DNA of 64,000 nucleotides from Ectocarpus siliculosus (Eukaryota > Sar > Phaeophyceae > Ectocarpales > Ectocarpaceae), in the NCBI GenBank assembly GCA_000310025.1, contig FN649728.1, positions 773,640-837,639 of the forward strand. The letters are read 5' to 3'. Numbering within the stretch: the stretch's first letter is position 1; each line of letters opens with the position of its first letter. Below are positions 1 through 11,599 of this stretch, one piece after another. The notes below the pieces were generated by a model, which made no database searches, was not told where the DNA came from, and saw nothing but the letters and a program-made list of their open reading frames with translations. A program made the position numbers and the translations under genes.

Positions 1-26
1 CCCCCCCCCCCCCCCCCCCCCCCCCC
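1..26. repeat. Poly(C) tract at window start
   Basis: This is an uninterrupted run of 26 C bases at the left edge, just before the 3' end of an intron of the histone deacetylase gene. Two other long homopolymers in the window (17 G at 18638-18654 and 17 G at 43848-43864) show that such runs recur here. It may continue to the left or mark a point where sequencing or assembly stalled. Confidence 0.9.
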
Positions 27-54
27 GCTGACTAATGTCCACGTCAATTTTCAG

Positions 55-1668
55 GCGGACCCGTCTCACCTGGGCACTCTGTGCGCGAGGGATTTCGAGG
101 TGTTCACGAGGAGAATGGTCACCGCCGCGGAGCGCCTGTGCGCTGGACGGATGGTGTCGGTGCTGGAGGGGGGTTATGCCCTGGACTGCCAGGCTACTGT
201 CCGTCCCAAGGGCCACCTGTGAGTTGTGCAGTTTTTGTTTTCGCGTTTTCTTCGCGTTTTTTTTTTTTTGTCTTACCAGCTTTGGTTGTCATCCTTGTGA
301 AACGTGGCCTGCTGGCAGGCGGAAACGACCTGAGTGCAGAATGTTTTGTCGCGCTTGTGGGCGTATCCTTGTGGATTTTCGTGCCGTATGTTCGCCCCGC
401 TCCCCCCCCATATGCCTCTGGGAACGGGAGCAGTCATTTTCGGCTTGGATTGCTTCTATCTCTTCCTCCGCCCCAAGTGCGTGCAGCCACGATTTGGCTC
501 GGATTGACATCTGATTGTGATGAGGGTCCGTGTTGCTCGCGCTGTTCACCCCTCGTGTCATTCTCAATGTTACGATGCCCCCCTCTCCCCGTTCTTAGAA
601 CCCTATTTTGAAACTCTGTTCGATGGCATGCATGTCTCTGTTTGATGAAACGTTCTTCACAGGCGACCCCCTTCTCCCATTGGGGGCGTCGTCGGGCGGG
701 TGGGGAGGAAGGCAAGGGGCACCGCGGCGGAGACCCTGGCGGACTGTGTGCAGGTGCGTGAGCGCGATCACACGGGGCGAAGGGAAGAGTAATCCCGAGT
801 GTGTGTCTCCAAACACACCACCAGCTGTATCATTCATCGCTAGGAGGGGGGTTCGTTGTTCGCTCGCGGCCAGCTCTCTGTCTGGAGCTGAAGCTGGGCG
901 TTCATGAGCCGTGTCCTGCTTGTCGCTGGTACCCGCGGCACTTGTAGGTACAGCGGCATGGCCTCTCGGGCACTTGGGCTGCTTCCGTCGTTTTGGTTTG
1001 AGGTGTGCTTGACATGTCTCCAAGCGTTGGTCTTGGGACCCATGGGTCCGTGTCATATTCCCAACTCAGGATATGCGGCAGGAATGCATTGCTGTTTTTC
1101 TTGAGCGTTTGTGTGCGTGCTGTGTCACCCCGGCCGTGGCACCCGCGTGCGGCTACAAAAACCGAATAACAGAAGTCGAACAAGATTGTTCTTGTCGCCC
1201 CCCCTCCGCCCAATCGTGTTCAAGATGCGCACGAAGGTGTTTGTGTTTTCGCGCGTTGCAGCTGCCAACAACGTGGTCGGTGTAAAAGATCGTCCTTGCA
1301 GAAATGGCCAGAACGTTTGGCCACGTAGCTTCATGTCTGCTCTGCTCTGTGCTTAGACGTACTTCTCGCCAGTTGGATTGGTTTCCTCTCCAAGTCTTTA
1401 GCCGCCTCCTCCGGTGATGGGGTTGTTTTCCTGCTGCTTTTGCCCAACAAACGAGTGCTGCTCCAGACCAATTTTTCCTCGACGCGTATCGTGAGACCTA
1501 ACACCACTATTAGTGTCACTGCTTCGTTTTTCCTGTTCCAATTTTTGCCTGCTCGCCCGCGTCCTTTCTCGTCTGCCGGCCTGCCTGCTGATGCCGTTGG
1601 GCACCGGGGGGCAGGCCCACTGCAAGGGTCTGGTGGATGGTCTGATAGGAGCTGTCGACGACGACTAA
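55..1668 (+). CDS. Histone deacetylase, C-terminal three exons (partial gene)
   Basis: This is the 3' part of a zinc-dependent histone deacetylase, an enzyme that removes acetyl groups from lysines of histones or other proteins. Three exons fit one frame: 55-218, 663-753 and 1615-1668. They join through a TTTTCAG acceptor before 55, a GTGAGT donor at 219, a CACAG acceptor before 663, a GTGCGTG donor at 754 and a GCAG acceptor before 1615; the phases agree. The first exon holds the family block ending in SVLEGGYALD, whose GGY includes the tyrosine that helps catalysis in class I/II deacetylases. The second ends with AAETLADCVQ and the last with AHCKGLVDGLIGAVDDD and a stop, matching the usual C-terminal helix after the LEGGY block. 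The catalytic core with the zinc ligands lies to the left of the window. Class II-like is a better guess than class I, but this is uncertain. Confidence 0.8.
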
Positions 1669-2513
1669 CAAGACTCGGACCGCCACCCCAAGACAGGGGG
1701 GAAGACGTTCGCCGAGATCGCTCCTTGCTGCCTAAAGTAGCGGGGATCGCCCACACAACCTGGGTGTCCCTCCCCCCTCTTGCGCCGGTTGGGGTACAGC
1801 AGTACATGTCGGGGGATCGATTCTGTTGTTTGGTGTGTTTTTCCTCCTCGATGTTTTTTCGTGTTTGTGTTTGTGCTAAATTTAATAGCACCGTTTGGTC
1901 ACGGTGTTGCTTGTTTTTTCGGGGTGTGAAGTAGAGCAACTCAGCGGTAGGGTGACGGTTGACGGACACATCGGACCCATGCACGACGCAGCAGCCAAGC
2001 CATTCATGCAGCTGCTGACCTTGTCTTGTTTGTCGAGTGAAACTCGTGAGCAGCCCGTCTGGAAGATGGCGATGACGCCGTCACTACCAGGTATGTGTTT
2101 AGGTTTGCCGTATTTTTGACTACTCACAGCGGCAGCAGCGTGCCATGCTCTTGGTCGTGCTTGACATATTCGGTATCGTTCAAGGCCTGTGCCCCGCGGC
2201 AGTTTGTAGAGGTGCGGCGAGAACAAAGCGCAACTATCTATTATCCCCGGCGACGTAGGCAAGGCGGCGAAAGTCCTGCTTCCAAGGGCTCCCATCCGAG
2301 CCTTTTGTTCAAACACGACGAAAGCAGACGCCCTTAGCATCTCAAGACTAAGTAAACCTCCCTGTTCCCCGAAATCCAAGCTCCCGGAACGACATGGATG
2401 CCTGAACGAGAAAGCATGACACCCGCTTGGCATCACGCCGTCCCCTGGTGGACATGGCGATTAGTTTTCACACGACAGGCGAACGATGCCCCTCGCCTAG
2501 GACGTAAACAACA
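1669..2513. other. Downstream flank of the deacetylase gene, no clear gene
   Basis: Open frames exist on both strands, including a 184-codon minus frame at 1882-2436. None has recognisable domains or convincing splice signals. The stretch probably holds the 3' untranslated region and intergenic DNA. Confidence 0.4.
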
Positions 2514-2695
2514 AGTACAGTCGGCGGTCCTCAATAACGGTACCCTCAATAGCGGAATGCCCTCTGTAGCGGCACCGAAGTCTTTCGGCACAAATAAATG
2601 CATTTCTCAGTACAAACCCTATTAGGAATAGCGGCACTGCCCTCTATAGCGGCACCAAAACCTCTTGTCCCTATAGAGGGCCGCCGACTATACTG
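2514..2695. mobile_element. Short non-autonomous DNA transposon (MITE), pogo/Tigger-like ends
   Basis: The two ends are inverted repeats of about 25 bases. The left end reads AGTACAGTCGGCGGTCCTCA and the right end, reversed, reads AGTATAGTCGGCGGCCCTCT. TA dinucleotides sit at the borders, as expected from the TA target preference of Tc1/mariner/pogo elements. The inside has no ORF but repeats the motif ATAGCGGCA several times in imperfect copies. At 182 bp it can only be moved by a transposase supplied elsewhere. Confidence 0.65.
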
Positions 2696-2804
2696 GTAAA
2701 AGAATACCAACGGCGACACTTAGCGTTCGAGAACGAATAAGGGGGCCGTCGTGCAAGTACTGATCGCCTGGCGTTTGGGTGTACGGGTATTGTACGACAT
2801 CCAT

Positions 2805-5800
2805 GAAATTCTGAAGCTTTAGCTTCAGTCTCATATTTCAATATCCGTGGGTGGAACTTTTATTCGCATGCCCCACCCCTTGCCCGACCCGGTCTCAAAT
2901 GCTGATCTCGAGCTACAGTGCAAATGTCGTGGCGCCCCAAGTATGGTTCGGTAGGCAATCGCAAACCATGACCCCTCCCCGAGTTTCAGCAGCTTCCACT
3001 TCCTGTGGCCGACACGACTCGGCCTTGACTGTTCCTTGTCTGTTTCGCCATGGAAACGGCCGGTTGAACAGCGAAAGAGGGTCCTGCGTGCTACGCGCCA
3101 CAATCTTTTCTTTTTTTTTTTCCTGAGTGACCATGCTGCTGCTGCTGAATTGCTTCAGACAAGGTTGAAGGCTATCGTGTCTGTCGCTTTGGGGTGCACG
3201 CGTCGCGTAGTAGGCGATGCGCGTCGCTTACGTTTTGTCGCCTGTTGTGTCGTTACACATGAAAAGCAACTGCAGCACAACAACAGTTGAGACAGACAAC
3301 AACAGGCCTTTTTTCTGTCTTGCTGCATATTGCATGGGTGGTATGCATCGTATTAGTCTAAGCGGCGTATGCATGGGTGGCATAAATTGAATAAGGGTGT
3401 TGATGCTTTTTGAGTCTGCTCCGTAGTCAGTCGTAACTTGAGCGATAGGTACTGCCAATCTTGTTTACAACAGAAGAAAGTGAGGAATGACAACCAACAC
3501 TCTGCTGCTCCGTGCAACGGTGCACATCTATCGCGGACGGACTAGTTCGTCCGTGTAGTCATGTTTTTTGTTCTCACTTCGTCACAGAAGGATGAAAGTC
3601 CGCACTTCTCTCTCGCCTTTCGCCGGTGGGGTCCCAACAATATCGAACTACATCAACCGCAGTGGTTCCGCATCTTGCTGAGTAAGAGACTCCTACCCGT
3701 GCACCGGGCTGCTGCATGAAAGGCGATGTGCGCTACCTGTTTTATGTCAAGCAATGGACTTGGTCTAATGCTGGACATGCAGTGCTATGTGACATGTTCC
3801 AGCGGCCCAGAGCGAGCGACGACCACGGTGGGTTTTCTATGCTTATTTTTTTGCCTCCTCCCTCAAGCCTGTCGCGCCTGGCTCACTTGTCTTTGATTTT
3901 TTTTTTCTTTTTTCATGCTTTTTTTGTTGGGGTCCCCCATCCACCCGCCCACCATTAATTTTTGTTGGGAGGGATGTTTACTTGCCATGTTCATGACTGG
4001 GCCCCGGACTTTTTACTCGCACTCCGTCCACTTGTCAACACACCACCATATCCTTTTGTACCATGCCCACCGACACGTCCAAGGCTTGGGGAATTTTGAA
4101 GCTTTAGCTTCAGTCTCATCGTTCAATATCCGTGGAAGTTTCATTCGCATCCGCCACCCCTTGCCCGACCCGGTCTAAAATGCTGATCTCGAGCTACAGT
4201 AGTGCAAATCTCGTGGCGCCTCGAGTATGGTTCGGTGTGGAATCGCAAACCATGAGCCGTCCCCGAGTTTGAGCAGCTTTCGCCTCCTGTGGCCGGCAAG
4301 AGTCGGCCTTGACTGTTCCTTGCCTGTTTCGCCATGGGAACGGCCGGTTGAACAGCGAAAAAGGGTCCTGCGTGCTGCGCGTCACAATTTGTTTTTTTTG
4401 CGTTTGTTCTTGAGTGACAATTTACACATGCGGCTGCTGCTGCGGTTTCTGATGTTATGGTCGGAATGTGCTGCAATGGTCGTACGGTTATCGTAGTCAG
4501 GTTTGACAACAGTCTGCTCGTTCGTATAGCGGCAGCGGTGCGCATCTATCGCGACGGCAAGCAAGCGCATTGAGATTATAGTTCGTCCGTCGTGCTTCTA
4601 GTCTACACAGACAGATAGATAGTCAGTCGTGTTCTTCTTTGTTGCCACTTCATACCAGAAAAGAAAGAAAATCTAAGTCTCCACCAACTTACAGCAGTAT
4701 CTATCTCCACATGATCTCCACAGCAGTTCGGAAACGACGACTATTTTTCTTTTGTCGTGTTTGTTGTTGCTGAGCGCACATCGGATGTCGCCGTTCGTTA
4801 CACGTGTTCAAGCCTGCGGTGGACCAGAGGGATGAGAGTGGGTGTCTTCTCGAGAGTTCATGCCTTGTCTTCTCGAGTCTCTCTTCCTTTAGTCTGCCTC
4901 TCTCTCTCTGTTGCATTTTCGCCGTTGGGGTCCCCAATAACATCGAACGTCAACGGCAATCGTCTTGCGTCTTGCTGAGTAGGAGCCTACCCGTCCGTGT
5001 ACCCGGCTGCTGCATGTGAGGCAATGGGCGCCGCCTCTTTCCGTCAAGCAATGCGCATGGCCCCTACGGTTCGCCGCACATGCAGTGCTGTGTGACAGCT
5101 TCCAGCGGTTCAGAGCGTTGACGGTGTTTTTCGCCGGTAGAGCCCCAGAACAACGCGAACCCCACGACTGTTTCATGTGTTTTGGGGTCCCCCACTCACC
5201 CACCCATCCATGAATTTTAGCAGTTTTCGTTGGGGGGATGTTTTTCTTGTCATGTCCATGACGTGGTGCCCCGAGCGAGTATGGTTCGGTAGGGACTCGC
5301 AAACCATGACCCCTCCCCGAGTTTGAGCATCAGCTTCGGCCTCCTGTGACGGACAAGAAGACCGGAAATTGTCTCGCCATCCAAACAACAGTTGGCCAGT
5401 TGAAAAAAGAGGGTCCGGTCCGCCGAAGATTTTGTTTTTATGATTCCCTGCCGACAAGTAACCTCGGCTACGGCAGTGCAAATCTCATGGCGCCTCAAGT
5501 ACGGTTCCGTAGGGAACTGCAAACCACGACCCCTCCCCGACTTTGAGTATAGCTTCCACCTCCTGCGGCGGAGAAGACCGACGTCAAACCCTAGATTTTA
5601 TCTGTCTGTGTCGCCATGCCGTCGCATCCACGAACAGCAGTTGGAGAGTCACAACAAAGAGGGCCCGCTTCGCCACCAAGAAAACATTTTTTTTTCGATT
5701 ATTCTACAGCTGGATATGATGCTACCATGTATCGGGTATAGCTGTGGTTGAGCTTGAGGGATATAGGGTCTACGGCAGCATATTCTAGGCGAAGAGTTAA

Positions 5801-6245
5801 CGCCTTCCTCGCGTAACGATGCGCATCTCCCACGGCAAGCAGAATGGATGACGTCATCATGACCCTATTTCTTGTGACTACAAGTTCAAGTTCGCCCGGG
5901 CGTTTTTGTTCTTGCCGGAGAAAGAGACCAAACTTCTACTACGTACCAGTCCGTGCATGTATCCGGCTACTGCATGTGAGGTAGTGGGTGCTGCCCCTGC
6001 TGTTTGCTGCGGTACATGGAAAGCTTCCAGTGGGTCAGAGCGGCAAGGGGGTCTTGTTTCTTCACTTGTTTCTTCGCTTGTTTCTTAGCTCTGCTCTCCT
6101 CTACTTCTTTGTTTCTGTCGCTGGCGGTCTCTCTTTTGTTATCGCCCTTCGTTCTTGCTTGCAGGAAACTGTGAGGATGGAAAATGGCTGAGTCTGACTG
6201 TTTCTTAGGGTCCCCCGCCCACCCACGACCCACCTGTCTGTCGGT
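2805..6245. repeat. Three-unit imperfect tandem array, unit about 1.0-1.3 kb
   Basis: The block from about 2805 to 4085 recurs at about 4086-5265 and, shorter and more diverged, at about 5266-6245. Shared landmarks in order include GAAGCTTTAGCTTCAGTCTC (2813 and 4098), GGTTCGGT followed by CGCAAACCATGA, a GGGGTCCC block before ATCGAAC, TGCTGAGTA, CGGCTGCTGCATG and GGTCCCCCA-type ends near 3930, 5190 and 6205. The third unit carries an extra internal copy of the GGTTCGGTAGGGA segment (5280 and 5500). Scattered substitutions and indels argue for an old duplication. No protein-coding function is supported; the short frames inside are repeat copies of one another. Confidence 0.75.
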
Positions 6246-9200
6246 ATGATTCATTCGTGGTCTCCAATATTTTCAGCAGTAGTTGTCTACTACAGGACAT
6301 GCGCTACTACTACTGCGTCCATGGGTGGGTGCAACAGAAGAGCTCCGGGGACTGGTGGTCTTCTGACCTGATCGCAGAGAGAGGTTCCTGCCACTATTAA
6401 TACCACAATACGACTCTTATGAAATGCCCATGACGAGGAACGCGTCCTACGCCTCTTCTCTTTTCTTTTTTCCCTCTCTCCCGTCCGGTTCTTTCGTTTA
6501 GGAGAGGAAACCTACTGTGAAAGGCGTATCTACTGGGGTCCGCATTCATTTAGTCCCGGATTCTTTCCCAGCGTGCGGAAGAGCGCGTTCTGGTTGTGGT
6601 CTCCTTTTTATTCGGGTGTGACGTGCGCACTACATGTATGTAAACGACAAAAATAGATCAACGAGATGATTCTTGAAAGCATGGAGTCCCTCGCCACAAA
6701 AAAGTGCATGCGCATGGATGGGCGTAGTGAGATATGCCGGTCGAAGACTGACGATTTTTTCGGGTGCGTGCGCGTGAGGTCGCCTCTAACATTCGTTTGC
6801 TCATTGTTTGCTTCATTGTCCAGTCTATAGTTACTACCTCGAATAGCGTATTGAAGCGAGCGGAGGGTGTCTAATCTGTCGTTGACTTGCGGACCCTTTT
6901 TCGGGTCCATTTTATTTTCGTATAACTTTTTGGGTAAGTTAGCCTGTGACCACGGCGGGAATCGACCGCGTCAAGTGTCAGACTATCATACATAATAGTA
7001 CGAACAGACGAAGAAGGTACAATAAGGTACTGGGTAGAGAGAACAGAACGAACGGTTTTTTGTGATTAATTGTGAAGACAACAACAACGGCACTGGTGGG
7101 TTCGTCCATGGATAGTTTTTGCAGCACTTTTTTTTAACTATTTGTGTATAGATGGGTAATGATAGGTTTCAATTCAACTACTACTACAGTAACTTACTTA
7201 CGGAGTATGGAGGGTGCTCGTTGTTCTTATGCATGGCGCATGTACCGGCAGTAGTAGGCGACATAATATATCGCATCATCAATATTCACAGCTAATAATG
7301 TTAGTTCACGACGACGAGGATGTCAAACGATAGGTAGGTTTGTTTCGGAAAGCTATCGGTCGGTGCCAACGCCGCCCGGCCACGATTTCTGCTGTGGAGT
7401 AATCGAGGTTTGAAAATTGAAATTGTTAAGGGGGTGTGATATCTTATGTCATCTACTCTGTGTGTAGAACTCTTTGTCGTGCTCGGTGGGCGAGCGTGTC
7501 GCGGTGTGCGCCCTCGACTTTACTAACGGCTAAAAAACTGGAAAGCTTCAGACAGGCAACAAGACGATACTCGTCGAGTTGCTATCACAATTTGTGGAGG
7601 GTTGTTCCGAAATTCACAAAACGGCAAGGACGGGTGCGGAGGTACACACACCACGCAGCCGCGCGAAGAAGGAAGGCACACAGACAGACAGACAGATAGG
7701 CCACACGTTTACCGACGACGGTGTGGTGGCCGTACCTTCCTTCGTCGCTGCGCGTGCAGGCATGGCATGTGTCGTCCATTTATCGTCTTTCTTTCCTCCG
7801 CCTCTTGTCCTTACTGTAGCCCCGTGGTTCTTGGCATTTCATTTCACTTCGGTGAGACACGCATGTTACCACCCAACACTGTTATTACGGGCGCATCGAA
7901 CACCTATCTATCTCGGACACCTTTACGTACGTACGTATCCACTCACAAGTAGACATGACACTTCTCCATTTCTGTACCATGAAATACCAATAATATTTTT
8001 ATATTTTTGAAGAGCCCCGTCAAGGCATAGACTATGCTTCCACAAGAAATGACAACGCTGCTTGCATCCCATCATGAAAGCCTACCTGATCAACAGGCAG
8101 ACGAGCAGCTTCTCTTTCCTCTAGAGAGAAGCCTGTGTAGGCCACCACCTAGGAATTAATGCAAGCACGAGGCATCACGACCGACCGACCCCCAGAACTG
8201 CAACCAACCGCAATCTCTCATGTGGTGATGTGTTGTTGTGTTGACGTCCCCCCATCATGACACACAAAAACACATATGTTTCAGACCTCATTCTGTCGTT
8301 CAGCTACTGTGCCCCTGCTTTACGCACCCTGCAGAGCAAGTAAGCCAATGTCCATCACCAAGCCGACTCAGATTAATAAGGCAACAAAAAAAAAAGTATA
8401 CATGTAGTAGGAGGAAGTAGGCTCTCGCCACACTCACTCGCTCGCAAAACTGAAGGTCCAAGAAGTCACTGCTCAAGAGAAGACGACAGGTAAGGGGGGC
8501 AGCAGATGCGCCCCGGCACGTTGAGGGTTGTTATCGTCACCGCACAATCTCTATGCACACTTCTGTGACTTACTGCAAGCACAACAACAGTCAGTCCCCA
8601 CCCTCCCCATACGTATGTATGTTGTAAAAGTCGCGTGACGGCTCATCCCGCCGAACCACTCAGAAGCTCGGTTCAGACATACATCAATCAATATGGATCA
8701 TCTCCGGTTCCTTGTCGCCTCAAAGGATTTTAGTATACAACAACAACAACATAAAAACGCCGATCGTCGACAAACACAAATAGAGTTAAGAACAAACAGA
8801 CAGCTGAGGCTTTACGCGACTGACAGCAAAAATAGCAGCAATGAAGCGCGGCACAAAACAACCAACAAGCAAGTCAACCTCCCCGTCAAGAAGAAACCAA
8901 TGCGGGTGGCTGGCCACAAACAAACACCAAAATAAAATTAACCGTTCGTTGTGGTCCGGACGCGCTGCCATTCCTCCTGTAAATGAACTTCGCACGAACG
9001 ATTTCTTCCTGGAATGTATTATATGCTATACGTGGAAACATAAGTCAGATTATCTATAGTCCCACCCCCCCCCATGAAACAAAACCTTGACCTTTCGGTG
9101 TCCAAAACAAAATCCTGCAATCTTAAAGTAAACGTGATCGATAAAAGCATACGTAGTTGGCGTATTTCGACCAGCTCCCACGACGTAGGATCATCACACA

Positions 9201-9689
9201 AGGATAAAAAAACCAACGCGAAACACGCCAGTCTGCCTTCACACATGACATGCTAGATGTAGGCGAGACAGTAGTAATACGTGCTGGGTGCGCTCAACCA
9301 ACCAAAAGGTCCAGCCCCCTGTAGTGCGCAGCCCGCTCCGAGTTCTAGCCAGAGGGGCAATTAAATAAAAATGGCACCAATTCACTACAGAAACACCTGC
9401 ACTCAACGTCGGCGTTAATAAACAAAACATACCTCAAAATTTCACAACGTACCGTACACACATTCACACCACTCAATCAATCAACCAAGACAAGACAAGA
9501 CAGACAAGACACCATGTAACATGCGACTACCGGGGACGACACCGTAGGTAGCGCGTTGTATTTACATCACGCACGACGCGCCTGCCTCAGTGTCTGGAGC
9601 GGAGGAAAGGGCCACTCCTCCTGCAGACGCCGCGAACGGTTGTTTACGAATCTGGTCGTATTCACTCTTTTTCCTCGTCATCATCGTCT
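6246..9689. other. Gene-poor stretch
   Basis: I see no coding exon with believable splice sites or domains. There are short simple repeats such as (ACAG)n near 7680 and ACGTACGTACGT near 7925, and AT-rich patches. Part of it may be the 3' flank of the minus-strand gene that ends at 9690. Confidence 0.5.
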
Positions 9690-11599
9690 TCACTCTTCCT
9701 CGTCATCATCGTCGTAGTCGACAACATCCGGGGACATCCTGGTGCGCCGGTATGTCACCTATAAAAAAATATATAATCGAACCACAATGTTGGCATGAGG
9801 AGAGGGTATGTACTGCAGCAGCAGCGGTAAGGAATGGCGGGCGAGTGCGAGCAAAACAACGCCAACACTAAGGACTGCCGATAGAGCAAGGACGTTCGCG
9901 TACCATGACGACATGGGGCAATTTGGACTACACACAGAAAACATCTCCCTTTGCAAGCAAGCACGAATAATGGCGGATGGATGAAGAACGGAGGAAACAA
10001 GGACCATGACAGACTAAACACTTGTTGTTTCGTCCGGGCGTCGTCAGTTCTCCACGCCTTTCGGCACGTTTTTATGGGGACGCCTCAGCGGATACCGCCT
10101 AGATACGAAGAGAGGTTGACACAACGACCCCCAGGCAATACCAAGCGCATCTCTGAGCGGAGGCACAGAGTAATTGCTGCTCCTTTTGTTGCCATACGCC
10201 ATCACAAATGCGAAATCGATCCTATCCTATCCGGAGTACAGCAGTATGTACCAGTAAATAGTAGGACTGGTGATCGGGATATTTCAGGCACGGCGGCCTC
10301 GCACCACTCAGAGCAACCAATCACTGATGGTGCACCAGACGACTATAAATAACACCTACCTTCAGCTCGGTGCCGGGATAACGGATAGTCTTGTGCCCCG
10401 AACGAACCGTGATAAAGACGTCCACCTGTTGTACCACAGGAAGACAGTGGCTCAACACGTTCGTTTGTGGAACATGTGAAATAGTCCCCGTTATATGCAT
10501 ACATACGAGGTTTTGTTGATGCTCGGCGGACTCTCCGCGGCAGGTTACCGACGATGAATCAAATCCGGTACACGTCGAACGAAACTAATACAGACAAACG
10601 TTAATTGCTTCCGTCGTGCCCTTCCTCTACAAGTACCACATTTGTTTAATGCGGGACCTTCTACTGACCCGCGGCGCAATACACGGACGGATGGTGTGCA
10701 CCATGTGATCGATCGATGTTGTTGTGACTCCCCGGTCGGGCCTACGCATTACGTTGACGGAGAAGAATAAAATAGAAGGAACCAAGCGCACCTGCACCAC
10801 CTCAACGGCGACGTTTTGGTAGATCTCCGGCCAGAGCTCGTTCATGGTAGGGTATTTCACGGCCACGTAGACGCGCTCGTCCTCCCCCACCTGCCGGTAG
10901 CCCATACACGACATGACATGACATGACATCACGCAGCATGACAGGGAGAAGAAAAGTGGCGAGTCGGGTCAGTTGTTTTCGATAAGGGAGTATGAGCATG
11001 AAGGAAAAGAAGACGCTTCTTTATATCTGTGGTGCCGACGGTTGTTTTTTCGTGGCGTTTTATCGTCGTTAATGGTCGTTTCACTGTCTGCGGCTGGCTC
11101 CGTTGATGTACGCGAGTTCGGTGCAAAATTCGAAGCAAACGAGAGAACTCCTTTCATTTCGACGAGAGGAAATGCTACTGCTGCCACAACGGCAGTCAAT
11201 CGTGTTTCCTCTTCCGCCCCTACCTCCGGATGGTCGTTTTACGGACAACAACCAGCCCCCGGGCTGCAGAGACCGCCAAATCATGTCGAGGTGTTACTAC
11301 GGGATTTGAGCACATGGACTTGAACGGTACAGTTCTAACAGGAAAGCTATTCAGGTCAACGGCGAAACAAAAGTAGCACCTAATACCTGCATTGGACCGG
11401 CGGCTCTCGCCAGCGGGCGCCCAGAGTTGATCGAGAAGTAGACGGTGGTGGTCAGATAATCCAAGTGAGGGCCGGCTCCGACCAATCCCGTGAAGACGAG
11501 GTGCTGCTCGAGGCTGCCGGACATGAAGCAAGCCGCCAAGGCTGAAGGGACGACTGATTCCTGCGGGTGTGCCACCGCACGTCCGTGGAAGTCGCACAC
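9690..11599 (-). CDS. Uncharacterised gene, tandem paralog copy 1 (3' exons)
   Basis: Four exons read right to left: 11387-11599 (213 nt), 10792-10890 (99 nt), 10360-10425 (66 nt) and 9690-9758 (terminal, stop at 9690). All junctions are phase 0 with CAG or TAG acceptors and GT donors. Residues include HLVFTGLVGAGPHLDYLT, RVYVAVKYPTMNELWPEIY and VDVFITVRSGHKTIRYPG, and the protein ends in an acidic tail, DDDDEEE. The first three exons have exact-length counterparts at 22333-22545, 21968-22066 and 18490-18555, about 70% identical in the first exon, so they are surely coding. Alternating short hydrophobic stretches suggest a beta-rich fold. I do not recognise the family. The 5' part is not resolved and may include the exons at 15655-16020. 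Confidence 0.7.

Noticed and set aside
1331-2436. Two minus frames of 217 and 184 codons near the deacetylase end
   Set aside because: They overlap the last deacetylase exon or its 3' flank and show no motif or splice context.
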